Assembly: GCA_037389465.1 (NCBI GenBank)
Contig: JAZARR010000082.1
Span: 5,754,501-5,818,500 of the forward strand
Source of the DNA: Baylisascaris procyonis
Taxonomy: Eukaryota; Nematoda; Chromadorea; Rhabditida; Ascarididae
Length of the DNA stretch: 64,000 nt
Direction: 5' to 3'
A program made the position numbers and the translations under genes. Numbering within the stretch: position 1 is the first letter of the stretch; every line of letters begins with the position of its first letter. Of the stretch, positions 49,301 through 62,000 are shown one piece after another. The notes beneath the pieces are model-generated. The model saw only the letters and a program-made list of their open reading frames with translations, was not told where the DNA came from and did not search any database.

Positions 49301-52300
49301 TGATGCAAAAAATATTGCTAATGCATATCATTCTCAGCAACTGTGTGTCAAATTTTATAACGGATCATGCGAACAGCTAATGATAAGATTCGGTATTGAA
49401 TAATTTGTGAGTCTAAGGTGTTTATTTTTTTATTTGTTTTAAGTTTCTTTTATTTTACAGATCGCCTTTACTTGATGAATTGCCGAAAATCATTGCTGAT
49501 AAGGTATGTGTTATATCGCTGATTTTTTTTATCGCTGATAAATCAATTATTTGCTTGATTTGTGGAGTTTACTTATCAGTGCTATTTGGAGCTTACCTTG
49601 TTTATGCAAATTAGGGAGTATTTCAGATCAATTTAGCGATCGATCAATAAAAAACTTTCATCTTAATGAAGTGCCGATTAGTCAAATCGAATTATTTTTT
49701 CGACGGTAATATCTGCATATTTTTAATATCATCGAGGTGAAAGACACGTATACAAATGCAGTTGATCGTTAATTTGAGGCTATTATTTCGTTTTAATAGC
49801 ACTCTCAGTTAGTTTCACTTTATATGAGCAGTGATTATTTTTGATTATGTGAATGGACGAAATTTATGCCGATTTTTTTCTCATTTAATCGATGATTATA
49901 GAATTAAATTATTTGAAGTGATTTTATTTATGTATTTATGTTAATGATCGACAAGATTTATTTAAAAATTTTGTTGAGATATCGATTTTTGTTCAACCAG
50001 AGATGAGTGGAAATTTGGAGATTCCTCGTTTATATTTAATTATCATCGTATGGATGGACTTGAATTGTTAAAGAAATGCATTCCTCTTTGGTATCTTTCT
50101 AATTATTTTTAGCTCTCCTTCATGCTAGTTTGAGAAGGATTTGGGCAAAATTAGTTTTTCTAAGGGAGTCGGGAGAGGTGGGGGAAGGGGGGGGGGGAGG
50201 GAGGAAGAAAATGGGCAGATACTGAGCCTCGCACTCTGGTTATCAAGACAAATTTTGATACTTGATATTAGTTTCTTCGTCGTTTTTGGCTCTATTACAT
50301 TAAGACGAAGGTTTTTGTGATGAGTGGCGGATTAGGTGACTAGTAGTTGCTCCTTGTAACTTAGTCTTTTTGGATTAAAAAGAGATATATTAGGATATTG
50401 GAGTTCTTTACTCTTATGCAGAGTACTTGTTTATTTTGAAGTGTTATGCGTATTTTAGCCTCAAATTGCTTAAGTGATGAATTTTTAGGGAATTCCATCA
50501 TCGGGAAAGAAAACATTCAGAGGACGCAGAAAAGGTGCAACATCGATTGCGAGTCGACAAAGAATATCGTCAGGTACAACACGAAGCGGAAATCTGCAGG
50601 TAATAAGTGAACTTTTGTTGTTTAGTTATTATATTCACCTGCGATAGTATACTTTGTTATAAATATATATATTTCCTATACTATAATTTCCCTAAGTTTC
50701 GAAGCGATTCAATGAATAATCCGAGTGTATACGCCTTATACATAAATATAGGTGCATACTTACGTGGATAGACACGCATTTGTACTAGAGTTTGGAGTTC
50801 ACCACCATACCCCGGCGGGGAGTCCCCTTGCGTAAAGTCGATATCAATTAATAATTAGGAATTTCTTCATTTTTTTATTTCACATAAAATATTAATTTAT
50901 TTGTAGCAATCATTGGAGGAAGTATCGTTACGTATGGTCACACAGAGTGCATCAACATCGCCGGGTTTGACTTGTTGTACGGAGACAATAGAAGCGCTTC
51001 TGAAGGAATCGGAAGATTTGATTGCTGATTTAAGCACTCTTGCATCTCAGATCACTCCTCAAAGCGAAGAGCATCTCGAACAAACTTCAGATAGATCGAT
51101 TATTTCAACCGAAGGACGACCCAAAAGGCAAGATGGTCCATTTACCAAGGAAGTGAAACAGGAAGAAGTTTCAGTTGAACCGTCAATTCTCACAGACGAC
51201 GATCAAAAGGTGAACATTTAGAGTGTGGCTATATTATTACTGCATTAAATATTACATTCACTAAATAGGAATCAAAGGTGGGATGTCAGATCGGAGCAAG
51301 CTGAATAGAGGCAGGTGAGGTTGTGTAGGAATAGTTGACAGAGTTCTGAGTATATGATTCTAATTTTTGGATTACACGTCAATTTTATGTCATAATCGGT
51401 GTTTTTTCATAGATTATACAACGCTTCTTATATTATTTCATGAAAGTTTATTATAGACATTGAGAATTGTTTATGATATCTAGTGAATCGTACGTTACGA
51501 TCGTTATTGCAGTCAATTGATCTACGAGAAACGGCAACGAAAAACGATGAGAATATAGGCACACAGTTGAGTACATCGAATGTCGCCACAACATCACATG
51601 GTCGACAATCAAGAGGAAAGACCCTTCCATATGCCGAAATGTTCCCTGAATTGTTCCCTTCGAAACGTCGGAAAAGGAGCGCTAAAAGAACAAAAGAAGA
51701 ATCACTATATATCTCCGAGCCTATCATTCCTATACCATTCGAGGAGGAAATTGCAAAGGATAGCAAGAAAAAGACTGATGCAACTAACGAACGTGATACG
51801 AATACGCTTAGCTTCCCATCACCTGAAGGTGAGTAGTTTGGTCATGGTCGTTGGCTACGATTGTTACTTTGGACGGCATTGTTTCGTATTATTATTATTA
51901 TGCCTCAATGATTTCTGTGAACATATGATAGACGAGAAAAAACCGTCACTAATATGTTTTATTTTATAACACGCGTATATCGCAAATATACAAGTGTTGT
52001 AGAGCAGGTTAACACAGATGTGCTGTATAGCACGCGTATGATCTACATAAGTTTGTTGTGTTATAAGGCAAACATATACGTTATAGCACACCTATGTTGT
52101 AATATAAAAATAAGAAGTGGAATATTTAGAACCCGTTTTTTATATATCAATAGTCAGATGTATGTGGAGGCACTTGTTTTTCTAAACTCCCGAATCTTTC
52201 CCTAATATTATTAAGCCAAATTGATGTATGCAAATTTAGGGGAAAGTATGAGTGAGATCAAACGACCCGATTATAATGAAATGGCCGATAGTCCAATGTT

Positions 52301-55300
52301 AAGCGCTAGAGAGCGTAAATTGCGAAGAGAAGCGCGTTCGGTGATTCCAGTGAGAGCCGCGGTTGAACGTATGTCGTTGGATCCGAATTCCATAAAGACG
52401 GAAGAGATTGTTGAGAAGACCAATGAAAAGTTGATTGACGATGAGGTGACAGAGAACGAATCTATGATATGGATACCGCGAGTTCATGCTCCTAGTATTA
52501 CCGAAAGAAAGGTTATCTTTTCAAATCACTTTTTTGTTTCTTCCTTATATCTTACAATCAATGCAACAAAAAATGCCCCCCTGAAATCCGTCTTTTATTA
52601 GCCACTAGAACGAATATGATACCTCGGGTGGTTGGCCTTTTTATTTGATGGGCAGATCGTGAAGAAATTTTAGATATAGGAATCGGCAACAGATATACTC
52701 ATGTTAAGGAGGAGTGGGGAATGAGCGAATGGAAAAAAGTAGTGCTAATAGACGACTCGAAGAAATCTTTTGACGGTCCAGCACTCTCTTCTCTCATCTA
52801 GTATCCGAGTTTGATGCCTTAAGTTTTAGCGGCGACTTACTTTTGAATTTTGGAAACTACTGGCATTTTGCAGTATGATTACTTGCCCAATCTAGGCGCT
52901 GTCTTCCGTGAAAAATTCCCTATTCGCCGGTTGGTAAACGCATCGCACTTTTCATAACAACGAATATGGATGGGGCGTTTTTGTGCGTTAGTGGGACGAA
53001 AACGTACTAAAATCTTAGAATAACTCACAAAGTTTTTTTTTTGTTTTTCAACTCGGAATTGAAGTTGAGGTCACCCTGAAACAGAAGTGGCACCAACTAC
53101 CTGAGATTTGAACTTGTGCTATTTCTTCTCCGTACTTAAGCAATTCGAGGAATATCATGCCCGATCTTCACTCATGCTTTCTAAGTGTGTAGCTATTGCC
53201 ATACTCTTTAGAATCGTCGAATCGCCGAACCAACGAAATCATCTCCAGCAGCACATTCGAAAAATGCTTCAACAGGGGTACATGGTCTTCGCTCGAAGAG
53301 CACTGCTTCCGCCGAGAAGCCTCAACTTACAATTGTCACAAGAAGTCGAGCTCACAGTGGTCCTGTTGTCGAGTCATCACAGGCTAACATTGCTCACCAG
53401 ATCAAGACAGAAAGGACACAGGACGCAGCACTTGGTAACTGTTTAGCAGCGAGGAATGTTTATTGTGATAATGGAGCTGGGTCACTGTCACCGATTTAAA
53501 GTTTCCATTTTACTAGTTAAAGTCGGCCACAAGTGAACAAGTGAATTTTCAGTGATGATGATGGCAAGAGGAAGGAGTGGGGAGAGGGGGGGGGGGGAAG
53601 ACGAAAAGTTGAATGATTTTGGCCGAATTGCATTTTAAGGATACTGGAGGGGGGGAGGGGTCTAAAAGCGGCGTGAGCTTCGAGTTGTTAGGGTGGTGAT
53701 ACAGATGGGATTGACGTTAGATAGTTGGAGTTATTTGTTTGTTTTTAAGTTATAATGCCAAGAGAGGGACTGATCCCATGTGGAAATGTTTATTCACTGG
53801 TATATCGGTGCGTTTTCTCGTTCAAGATGCTAGCACCGCCAGAAAAAAATGTTTTTTCTTCGATATTCTTTCAATTATAAATATTTTATTCGTTGCTGAT
53901 CTATGATAGCGAATGCAATGTCGAGGTTTGTTGCACTAGAATATTTGCAGCAATAGAATCAAAGGAGCAATCGTCACAACGGCGTATGCGATCGAAGGCG
54001 ACTCCTCACGAATCGGCAGGGAAGGATGTTATGACAGTAACAAGCATCGATATGACACCTATAGCAGCGAAACTGTCAAAAAGAACGAGAAAAGTTAGCT
54101 CTGCCACAATGCTGGCAGCTCAAAGCGACGAACAACTCTCTGTCGAAAATGAGCCGAAAAAAGGTTCTTCCACTGTGTTTAATTTTTTTTCACTTGACAT
54201 TATTACAAAGATTTTGATTACATCCATTTATATTTTTCTTTAAGTCTAATAAAATTATTTTGTGTAAGTAAAAATAAAGGATTTTAGGAATTGAAGAAAT
54301 GCTCGGAGATGTCACTGAAAAGCTCAGAACGAAACGGGATGATTCGGATTTACAAAGTGAGGCCGCAAATAAGTATGTTTCTTCATGTTGCTTTTTTATT
54401 GAAAATCAAAAGTAATGAAGTGAAGTATGAGGAGGATTCTTTATTATTAATTGCCTCTTGATTATAAATTAAGGAGCTGAACTTCTGTACAGTCATTGAA
54501 GCGATTCTGTTTTATTTTACATCTAATAACTCTCAACTTATTTGATGATACTGATGTATTGCTTTTATTTTATTTATTTTATTTTTATTTTTTGATGAAT
54601 TTCAATATTTTGGCATAAGCGCAGTATTAATCCAATTAGTCATCGCTCAGAAGTTTCTAGGATTTCGAGGAGGAGATCACTGTCAGTCTATTGTTTCTAA
54701 GTTAATATATTCAATTTTTTGACAATTTATTGAGTGTGAAGTATTACATTTCATTTAAGTAGATCATTCAATAGGTTGGCATATGTTGAGTAGTTATTTG
54801 ATCTTTTTTTTTCGAAAGAAGCTGGTAGTATGCTTGACGAGAGTATTGATGGGTGACCTTTTTGAAATAAATACACTTTCTAGCATGTACTAATTGATGC
54901 TATTCGAAACCTTTAATTTATTTTAAAATGGGAAAAAAAAAATTGAAAATGACCTATGCACTGTTACTTTGGACTTTGCGTTATGCGCTGAATTATGTGG
55001 CGAACTAGATTTTGCGAGGATTTTCATTTTCCGCATGTAGACTTTTTAATATATCGACTGATATTTGAATATTATTGACTTAAATGTTTTCCTTGATATT
55101 TTCTTCATGATGGGATCGATCATAATACTGGTCGAATCACAATTATAACCGATGATCACGGTGATCACTGAATGAAGAGATGATTAGAGGGGAACTAACG
55201 AAAAAAGGGAACACCTGAAATATTGGGTTATTTTTTTCTTTTAGGAATCGAGCACCTCATCCGCGAATGCCATATTTTAAGCGTATTTCACTTCGACGAA

Positions 55301-56046
55301 AATTGAATCCATTAGCGATTGGTCTTAAGAGCAGAATGGACGACGATGAAACAACTGATTTTTATAGGGAAATCTTACTCAGAGGGTTCGTTCTTTTTTT
55401 CTTTTTTTTTTTCATTTATTTTGATACATATTTGGAAATATTTGCATATATGATATCATGCTTTTTTCGACTTCCTATTATACGTCATTAAAAGCAAGGA
55501 TTTAGAGCTTTGTTTCTGCCTATTTTATCCTCGAACAATATAGAGGGATTTTTAAGCAAATTGGTTGTTCAATGTCGAAATGATTTATTTGTAAGAGTTT
55601 TTACATTTATTGTACCCTTCCAATCTTCTATTTCGGGAGGTGGGGAACGTTGATGTTGGTATTCAATGTATCCGTCTCTCCTTTTATTTGATAAACAAAA
55701 CTAAGCAATTTGCAAATCCTTCAAAGAACAATGGGTATATCTTATATCGAGCAATGAATATTTATTAGGGAATTCTTTGAATTGCCTCGAAATCGTTGCT
55801 TAGAAATGCTGAATATAAGAAATTTTTTTAAGGGAGGAGATACGAGTAACAGATGAGAAGGAAATTGATATCGATATCGAAACGGTTACACATGCGGAAG
55901 ATGACGAAACGACAGCACCAAATCCGGCAATTGAGATCGCTTCGTCGATCAGTGAGATTTCGCCACGACCGACTCATACCGATGAAGAAACCGGAGAGCC
56001 TGTTGAAGATGGGATAGCCGACATTCAACAACTGTTAGCACATTGA
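40384..56046 (+). CDS. N-terminal block of the KANSL3-like gene (exons 1-21)
   Basis: Exons: 40384-40458, 41067-41191, 41621-41756, 43216-43429, 43844-44005, 44282-44591, 44737-44851, 45262-45378, 45856-46074, 46333-46452, 48611-48999, 49461-49503, 50489-50599, 50907-51209, 51513-51828, 52240-52511, 53212-53434, 53957-54163, 54288-54372, 55245-55385 and 55833-56033 (or to the TGA at 56046). About 1,295 residues. The sequence is mostly Ser/Thr/Arg/Lys-rich with acidic patches (GEEEKRGSSEDGD, YEDDD) and many Ser/Thr-Pro sites, so largely disordered and probably nuclear. Basic clusters include KRRKRSAKR, FRGRRKGAT and the AT-hook-like KGRPGS. Two similar short phrases occur in exon 6 (SNRMSTRLSSQTPEG, QNRMATRSSNRK). 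Exon 20 (PRMPYFKRISLRRKLNPLAIGLKSR) looks the most structured. I recognise no domain. Confidence 0.78.
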
Positions 56047-59000
56047 TAATTTTCTTGATATTGATGGTGGTTTATATTTGGGTTAGTATAATTAGAATTG
56101 TGGCTCAAGGGTATCCTAAGGTATCTCGTTGTTCTTTCAAGCCATTCAAATGATCATCGTCATTCCCTTGCTTGTTTCCGAACTTCTTCGGAGGCAGCGT
56201 TCGCTCCATATCTCCTCCATCTTGATCTACTGAGGACGTCTTCTGATGCAAATTTTTGATAGATATTAAATGAAAATATTTTATTGATGCGATCTATAAC
56301 GATATGGATTATAAGCGATCGCAATTATTGATAATCATATGATATAATAAATGAGTTTTATGAATTTCAGTATTGCAAAGGAAAATGAAGAAAGGAAAGT
56401 TGTTGTTTCAAAGATATTGGATGTGATATTAGCTGAATATGCATCTGAGTTGGCCACCGAACATGTTATCGGAGGTGCATCGATTCAATACAATACTATG
56501 ATAAAGAATACTTATCGCCTCAAAGATTCGATTCCTATCTTTACAACGGTATTATTTTATCGTTGTTAATGAGAATGTAATACATGCGACTTGCATATGA
56601 TGCATAACAAGCATATTTAGTAGTTACTTAACGTAAATATTTATTTATTCATTTATTTTTCATTTTTGAAATCGTTAATTTGGCTAGGAAGTTGTTTTTT
56701 TTTTAAATTTTATTTTGCTTATTCTTTTTCTTTTTTCTCATAAATTATTCGTTTGTGAATTTTTGAAACTAATTCACGAAGTACGCAAGAAATAAAAACG
56801 TAAACTTTTGTGCTTTCATATATGGCGTTCTTCTCTAACTATCATGTGTTGTTCTTGAAAAATGAGATAGAAATATTGTAGATTTTTTTGGTTTATAGGA
56901 GAAACGAAATACAGCAAAATGGGCGCATAAAATGCTAATTGAACGTCTACCTTTGCCTATACTCGCCACCTATATCAATATGTTACGTTTCTGCAAAATG
57001 ACGGTATATCTAATCTTTTTTCTTCATATTTCAGCGTTTTTTCTCCATATTTTTTATCCGCATGAAGTATTTTTTAATGCCGATGTATGTTGATTTCTAT
57101 TATGCGATAATAGGCAAAAAAAAGCAACTGAAATAAATTACAAAGATTTGTGTTACCACTGTGTTCCTAAGCTGTTCACAAAGAGAAATATGACGAGTTT
57201 AATAATAAAGCCATACTTTTAAATAATGCAGTATTACTTTATTAACAACTGCAAGAAGGACCAGAGTTGACTCACTGTTGTTGGTTAATAGCAGCTTATT
57301 GGCGGTGAGTGCTTTAATAAGGCGCGTAATGCAACCTTTCTTTTTGTTAACTAAGGTAGTAGAAATATGTACTGATTTTATTAGCGTTTATGTTATTTCA
57401 TCAAACACTATGCATAGATGATCGTTTAATTAGAATCAAAGTAGGCTGGATATGGATAGAACATGAAGTTCTGTCGTGATTTGGAGTTTTATTGATGTGA
57501 GGCTTATCCAACTTTTTAATCTCCGCCCCTCACCTTCGTGATCTATAAAAGTTAGAAAATTGATAATTATTAGGAATTTAATAGGCTTATATTCGTGCTG
57601 ATCAGGAATTTGTGCGTTGAGAAGTTAATTTTTAGAGAAAATTAAACTAAATAAATAGAGAAATTTATTTATTGCTTTTATTCATTTTTATTTTATATGC
57701 TGATAATCAGTGGACTTTTTCAGTGTCGATCGTTGATAGATTTATTGGTAAGAGAGGAAACATCCGACAACAAACTGAAAGCAATGAACAATCGAATCGC
57801 CGAATTTATTTCCGTGAAAATTCGTGAGCCTCAATCGGTGGCTATTTCGAGAACCCTTAATGTAGGTATTTTTAGTGTGAATATATGAGTTTAGAGTGCA
57901 TCGCTTGTTGATGATCGTCTTTAAATTGTTGTTGAATAAATCCGAACAATTTTATGCAGATCTTTTCGAACTTTTTTTTTCTGGTTTTTGGTTTTCTCGA
58001 GGCGCTTAGTTAGCTAGGAATTTTAACAATTATTAAAGATTGGGAGCAAGTTGCGGCAATATTTTCAATAATCATCACCTTTGATGATACTAATGGAGCA
58101 TTTTTTTTTTTATTATGCGGTTCAACTATATAGAAGGTAGGTTTTTATGGTTCTTAAAAATATAAACCTTCCGTCGCCTGATAGTTAGAAACCGGAAACT
58201 GCTTACATCCAGCGGATCTTTGGTACAAATATATTGCAAAATAGGATCAGAGATGATCTGTTGTGGATTTCGGCTCATCGCTTAATCAAAGAATCTTCAG
58301 AAACTAAAGACTTATAATATTTCAACGGAAATATTTGATTGTTTTAATGTTTATTCATCTATTAGACGTTTGTTTTATTTTCAGAAGCGTTGCATCGAAT
58401 GTGTCTATATAATAGCCGTATCACCGAGTTTCTCATATGCAGATTGCCACCATAAAGAGAGATCTCACGAATATATATTTAGGTATAACTTATTTTTTTG
58501 TTGATCGATTGTTTTTGACAAATTCCTTATATGTGTAAGATTTTATATGAAAATGAGGAATGGATTTGTAGTTGGTGTATCAATAAATTGACTGTGATCA
58601 CGTTTAAAGTTGACGGGCCAACGCTTTGGTCCAGTCCTGGTCTCCCTTCGCTCTCGATTTTCTGCCCCATATAAAAGGACGAAATGTAGTATTCGTCGCA
58701 AGGTTATTACGTTGATCGTCAGCTTATCACACTATTGTTTACCTTTTTTAAGGGATATTCTTGTTTTGAATATATAAAATTTGAGGCACATGCTTGTTGG
58801 GAATATTATGATGAATTGAACTCGTTTGCAGAACGTTATTGCCAAACGTGGTGGGCAAGGTAGAGCAGCTGCGAATAACGTTGCCAATGAATTCAAAGTT
58901 TTCGGCCTGTGAGGTAGCCGAGTTTGCAATTGACACAGTGGCTAAGAAAGTTACAGAGGTACGTCGACGATATCCAGATATGCGAATCGTATTGGCCGGA

Positions 59001-62000
59001 TGGGGCACTTCATGTGTAATCAATCATCAAGTGAGTATTTCCTTTTGAGTTGAATGATATATTATGAATAAAATCTCGAGAATTTTAGTTGCATTCGTTG
59101 GTTTCTTGTTTTATGGTTGTACGATATTGTGACGAGGATGTGGCTTAATTTGGTTAACGATTTATGCAGAGGAAAGCTACAATGAACTTGTTTTTGACGC
59201 CTTATTGGTTATAAAAGTGCACTTTTTGCGGGGAAAAAGAATTTGAGAGCGTTAGAGATATTATCACTTATAATGTTCTGAGTTGTATCATAAGTTCGTA
59301 TTTCAATATATTTTATAAAGCATCACTAACGTTTTTCAGGACGTTTTTTTTAATTATTAGAAGACGTATCATAAAATATTTTGAAATTTTTATATCATCG
59401 GAAGTATTAGGCTATACATAAGTTCTCGAACGTAAAGGAGATCGAATAATCTAAATAATTGTTCTTACAGGTTGTGAATGTGGTACCCAACGTATCAGCG
59501 ATCCTTAACTTTGCATTTCCACTTAAGACAGCCGAAGGCATGCGTGGAGTATGTAAATCCTTCATTACTTTTATAATCGTTAGTTGATGGGAGGAGTTGC
59601 TTTTATTTCATATTTCTCTCTATTCATTTTTTGGAATTCGGGTTTGGCGGCGAAATTCAGAGGTTATTTCATTTAAGAGTAAAGTCGAAATATCAAAAAT
59701 CGTGCAGTTTGCAGCTGTAATTATAAGCTTTTATAGCCTCTAAATTATGGCTATAATTAAAAGCTTTCAGTTCTCATTTATAAGCTCCAGCAGTCTCAAA
59801 TTTTTAGAGCTCGAAGACGTGTGATTTTTGGAGCTGTTTTTTTGTTTGGTTTATTATCGTCTTGTGAATATCACCTTATTCGTTTGTTTTTTTTTCTATT
59901 TATTGAATTTAATTTCTATCCTTTTCATTGAATTAATTTTTGAATGAAAATTTTTGAATTTTTAAATTGGCTGATTTATAGGATGTGGATGATGATATTC
60001 TACTAACCTATTGCCCATCATTATTTATCGTTGGTGAAGAGGCTATTGATTGTGATGTACGTGAAATACAACGAATGGCATATAGAATGAAAGGTGAGCG
60101 TATTTCTTTTATATTTTGCTAAATTTCAGCATTTATTAACTAATTAAAAATTACCACATATGTTGGTATTTATTATTTTATTAACCTATCGAATACATGG
60201 AAATTTAATCGTCACTGATCGAGGTGACCAAACTATGAGTTATTCTTGGCGAAATATAGATAAAGAAATAGTATATAATTAACTTGGTCGAGAAATTATT
60301 AATAGCTGTAAGAATTCTGAATCGTTTGTACGACTTCTTAATCTAAAAGGTTTGGGAAAAACACATATGTTAGTAAGTTGAGGTAGGACATTGCAATGAG
60401 CACAATTAAGTTGAGCCTAATTGCATTCTACCTGAGTTATAATGTAGGAGGAAAGGTGCTTAGTTGGTTCAACCTGCGAGCTAAAGGGAAGTAAAGTGGT
60501 TACTTTCAACAAAGTAATATGAAGAAGATGGTTGGGATATGTAGTGTGACTAGTGACTAGTAAATTATGACAGTGAAAAGTTGATAGTTTTTGACATGCT
60601 GTAATCTTTAAAAGTCTTTTTTTTAATTTTATTTAAAATTTTTAAAGGTTGGACGTTGTTGTTTTGTTTGAATATGAAATATAATATTTATGTTCCATAA
60701 ATTGATTTATTTATAGCACCGACTGGTGTTATCGTTATTGGTTCAGCGGATACTAATTTGCATGTCTCGATTCTGCGATTATGCCTTGAACGTTTTACAC
60801 AACGTACTGTCGAGAGGGCATTACTTGTTAGTCATTTTTAATTCTTTATTCTACATTTGTTATATACTTTAGGGGTATTTCCGTAATACTGCATATCACA
60901 GAACCGCGCTCGAAGAATATAGTTTACAATATGGGTGAATTTTTATCTGTGCATGAGTAAATATGACCTGATGACCGGACGATCCATCCATTTGCCAAGG
61001 GTCGGCGCGGATCTGTCGAGGTCTATTCGCTCCTATTCTGTTGAATATAGAGCAGCCCTTCTAGTGTTTCTCCCACCTCGTATGCAGCATGAATAAATAT
61101 ATTGCTTATTTTGTCTGTATTCAAGCGTTGTGGTCGTTGTCTAAGTTGGTTTTTCTTAAATTCTCTAAGCGCAAAAATTGATTATTTCGGAGATTTTACT
61201 GAATTTTTGTGTCTGTTGGGAGGGGGGGGAAGGGGAAGTGGGAGGAATATCAGAACAGTGATAGTATTCTGGTTTCTTGAAAATTTACCTCGGTAATATT
61301 TATGCTTTCAGGATGATATTGTGGATTTTTTGGAGCGTTATTGTTCACGTTCAGTGAAGAATATTCACCCTTTACGTCCAATTTTACCATATGATACGAA
61401 TGATGTTGATTTATCGATATTCAAAGCGTCATCGAATTCCAATTTCTCGCCAAGATACGTACCGGTGAAACAAAAAAGAGAGCTGGAAATCGAAAGGTCA
61501 TCAGTGAAGAAACTTTTCGTCGATTGGTAAGCCAATCCTTATCATTCCCTCAAAAATAGCCTTAAAAATTTAAAAAACATTAAATATATTTTTTATAGTT
61601 TTATTAGAGACAATTTATTTCAAGCTGAGGCATATTCGTTTCGTGGCTATTATCAAACAATACTTCATATAGAGATGAGCTATAATTTTAATTGTTAGTA
61701 ATGTTCTGCTTCAGTTTTATCACATGCGCGTTTGTTCTGTTTCTTTGTTTCATAATACTTTACCGACGAAAGTGAATTCCTCAACGATGTTTATCTAGAT
61801 TTACCGCAATGTTTTTTTTTTGCCTTTACTTAATATCTCTTTTCTTTCATCAACATTCGAGTACGTTTTTTTATGTTTTTTCTATAATTTACTCGAGTCT
61901 ATATTTGTTAGATGACAAACACAATGATATCGAATCATAATATTTCGTTTATCCTGTCTTGATATATCAGCATTAATTATAAGCTACTATATTAATAATT

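Noticed and set aside
51580..51969. 129-codon frame overlapping exon 15 of the KANSL3-like gene
   Set aside because: A shifted reading of the real exon (51513-51828), which is the only frame matching the phases of its neighbours.
53108..53446. 112-codon frame overlapping exon 17
   Set aside because: The third frame, from the acceptor at 53211, keeps phase on both sides and has no stop; this frame does not fit.
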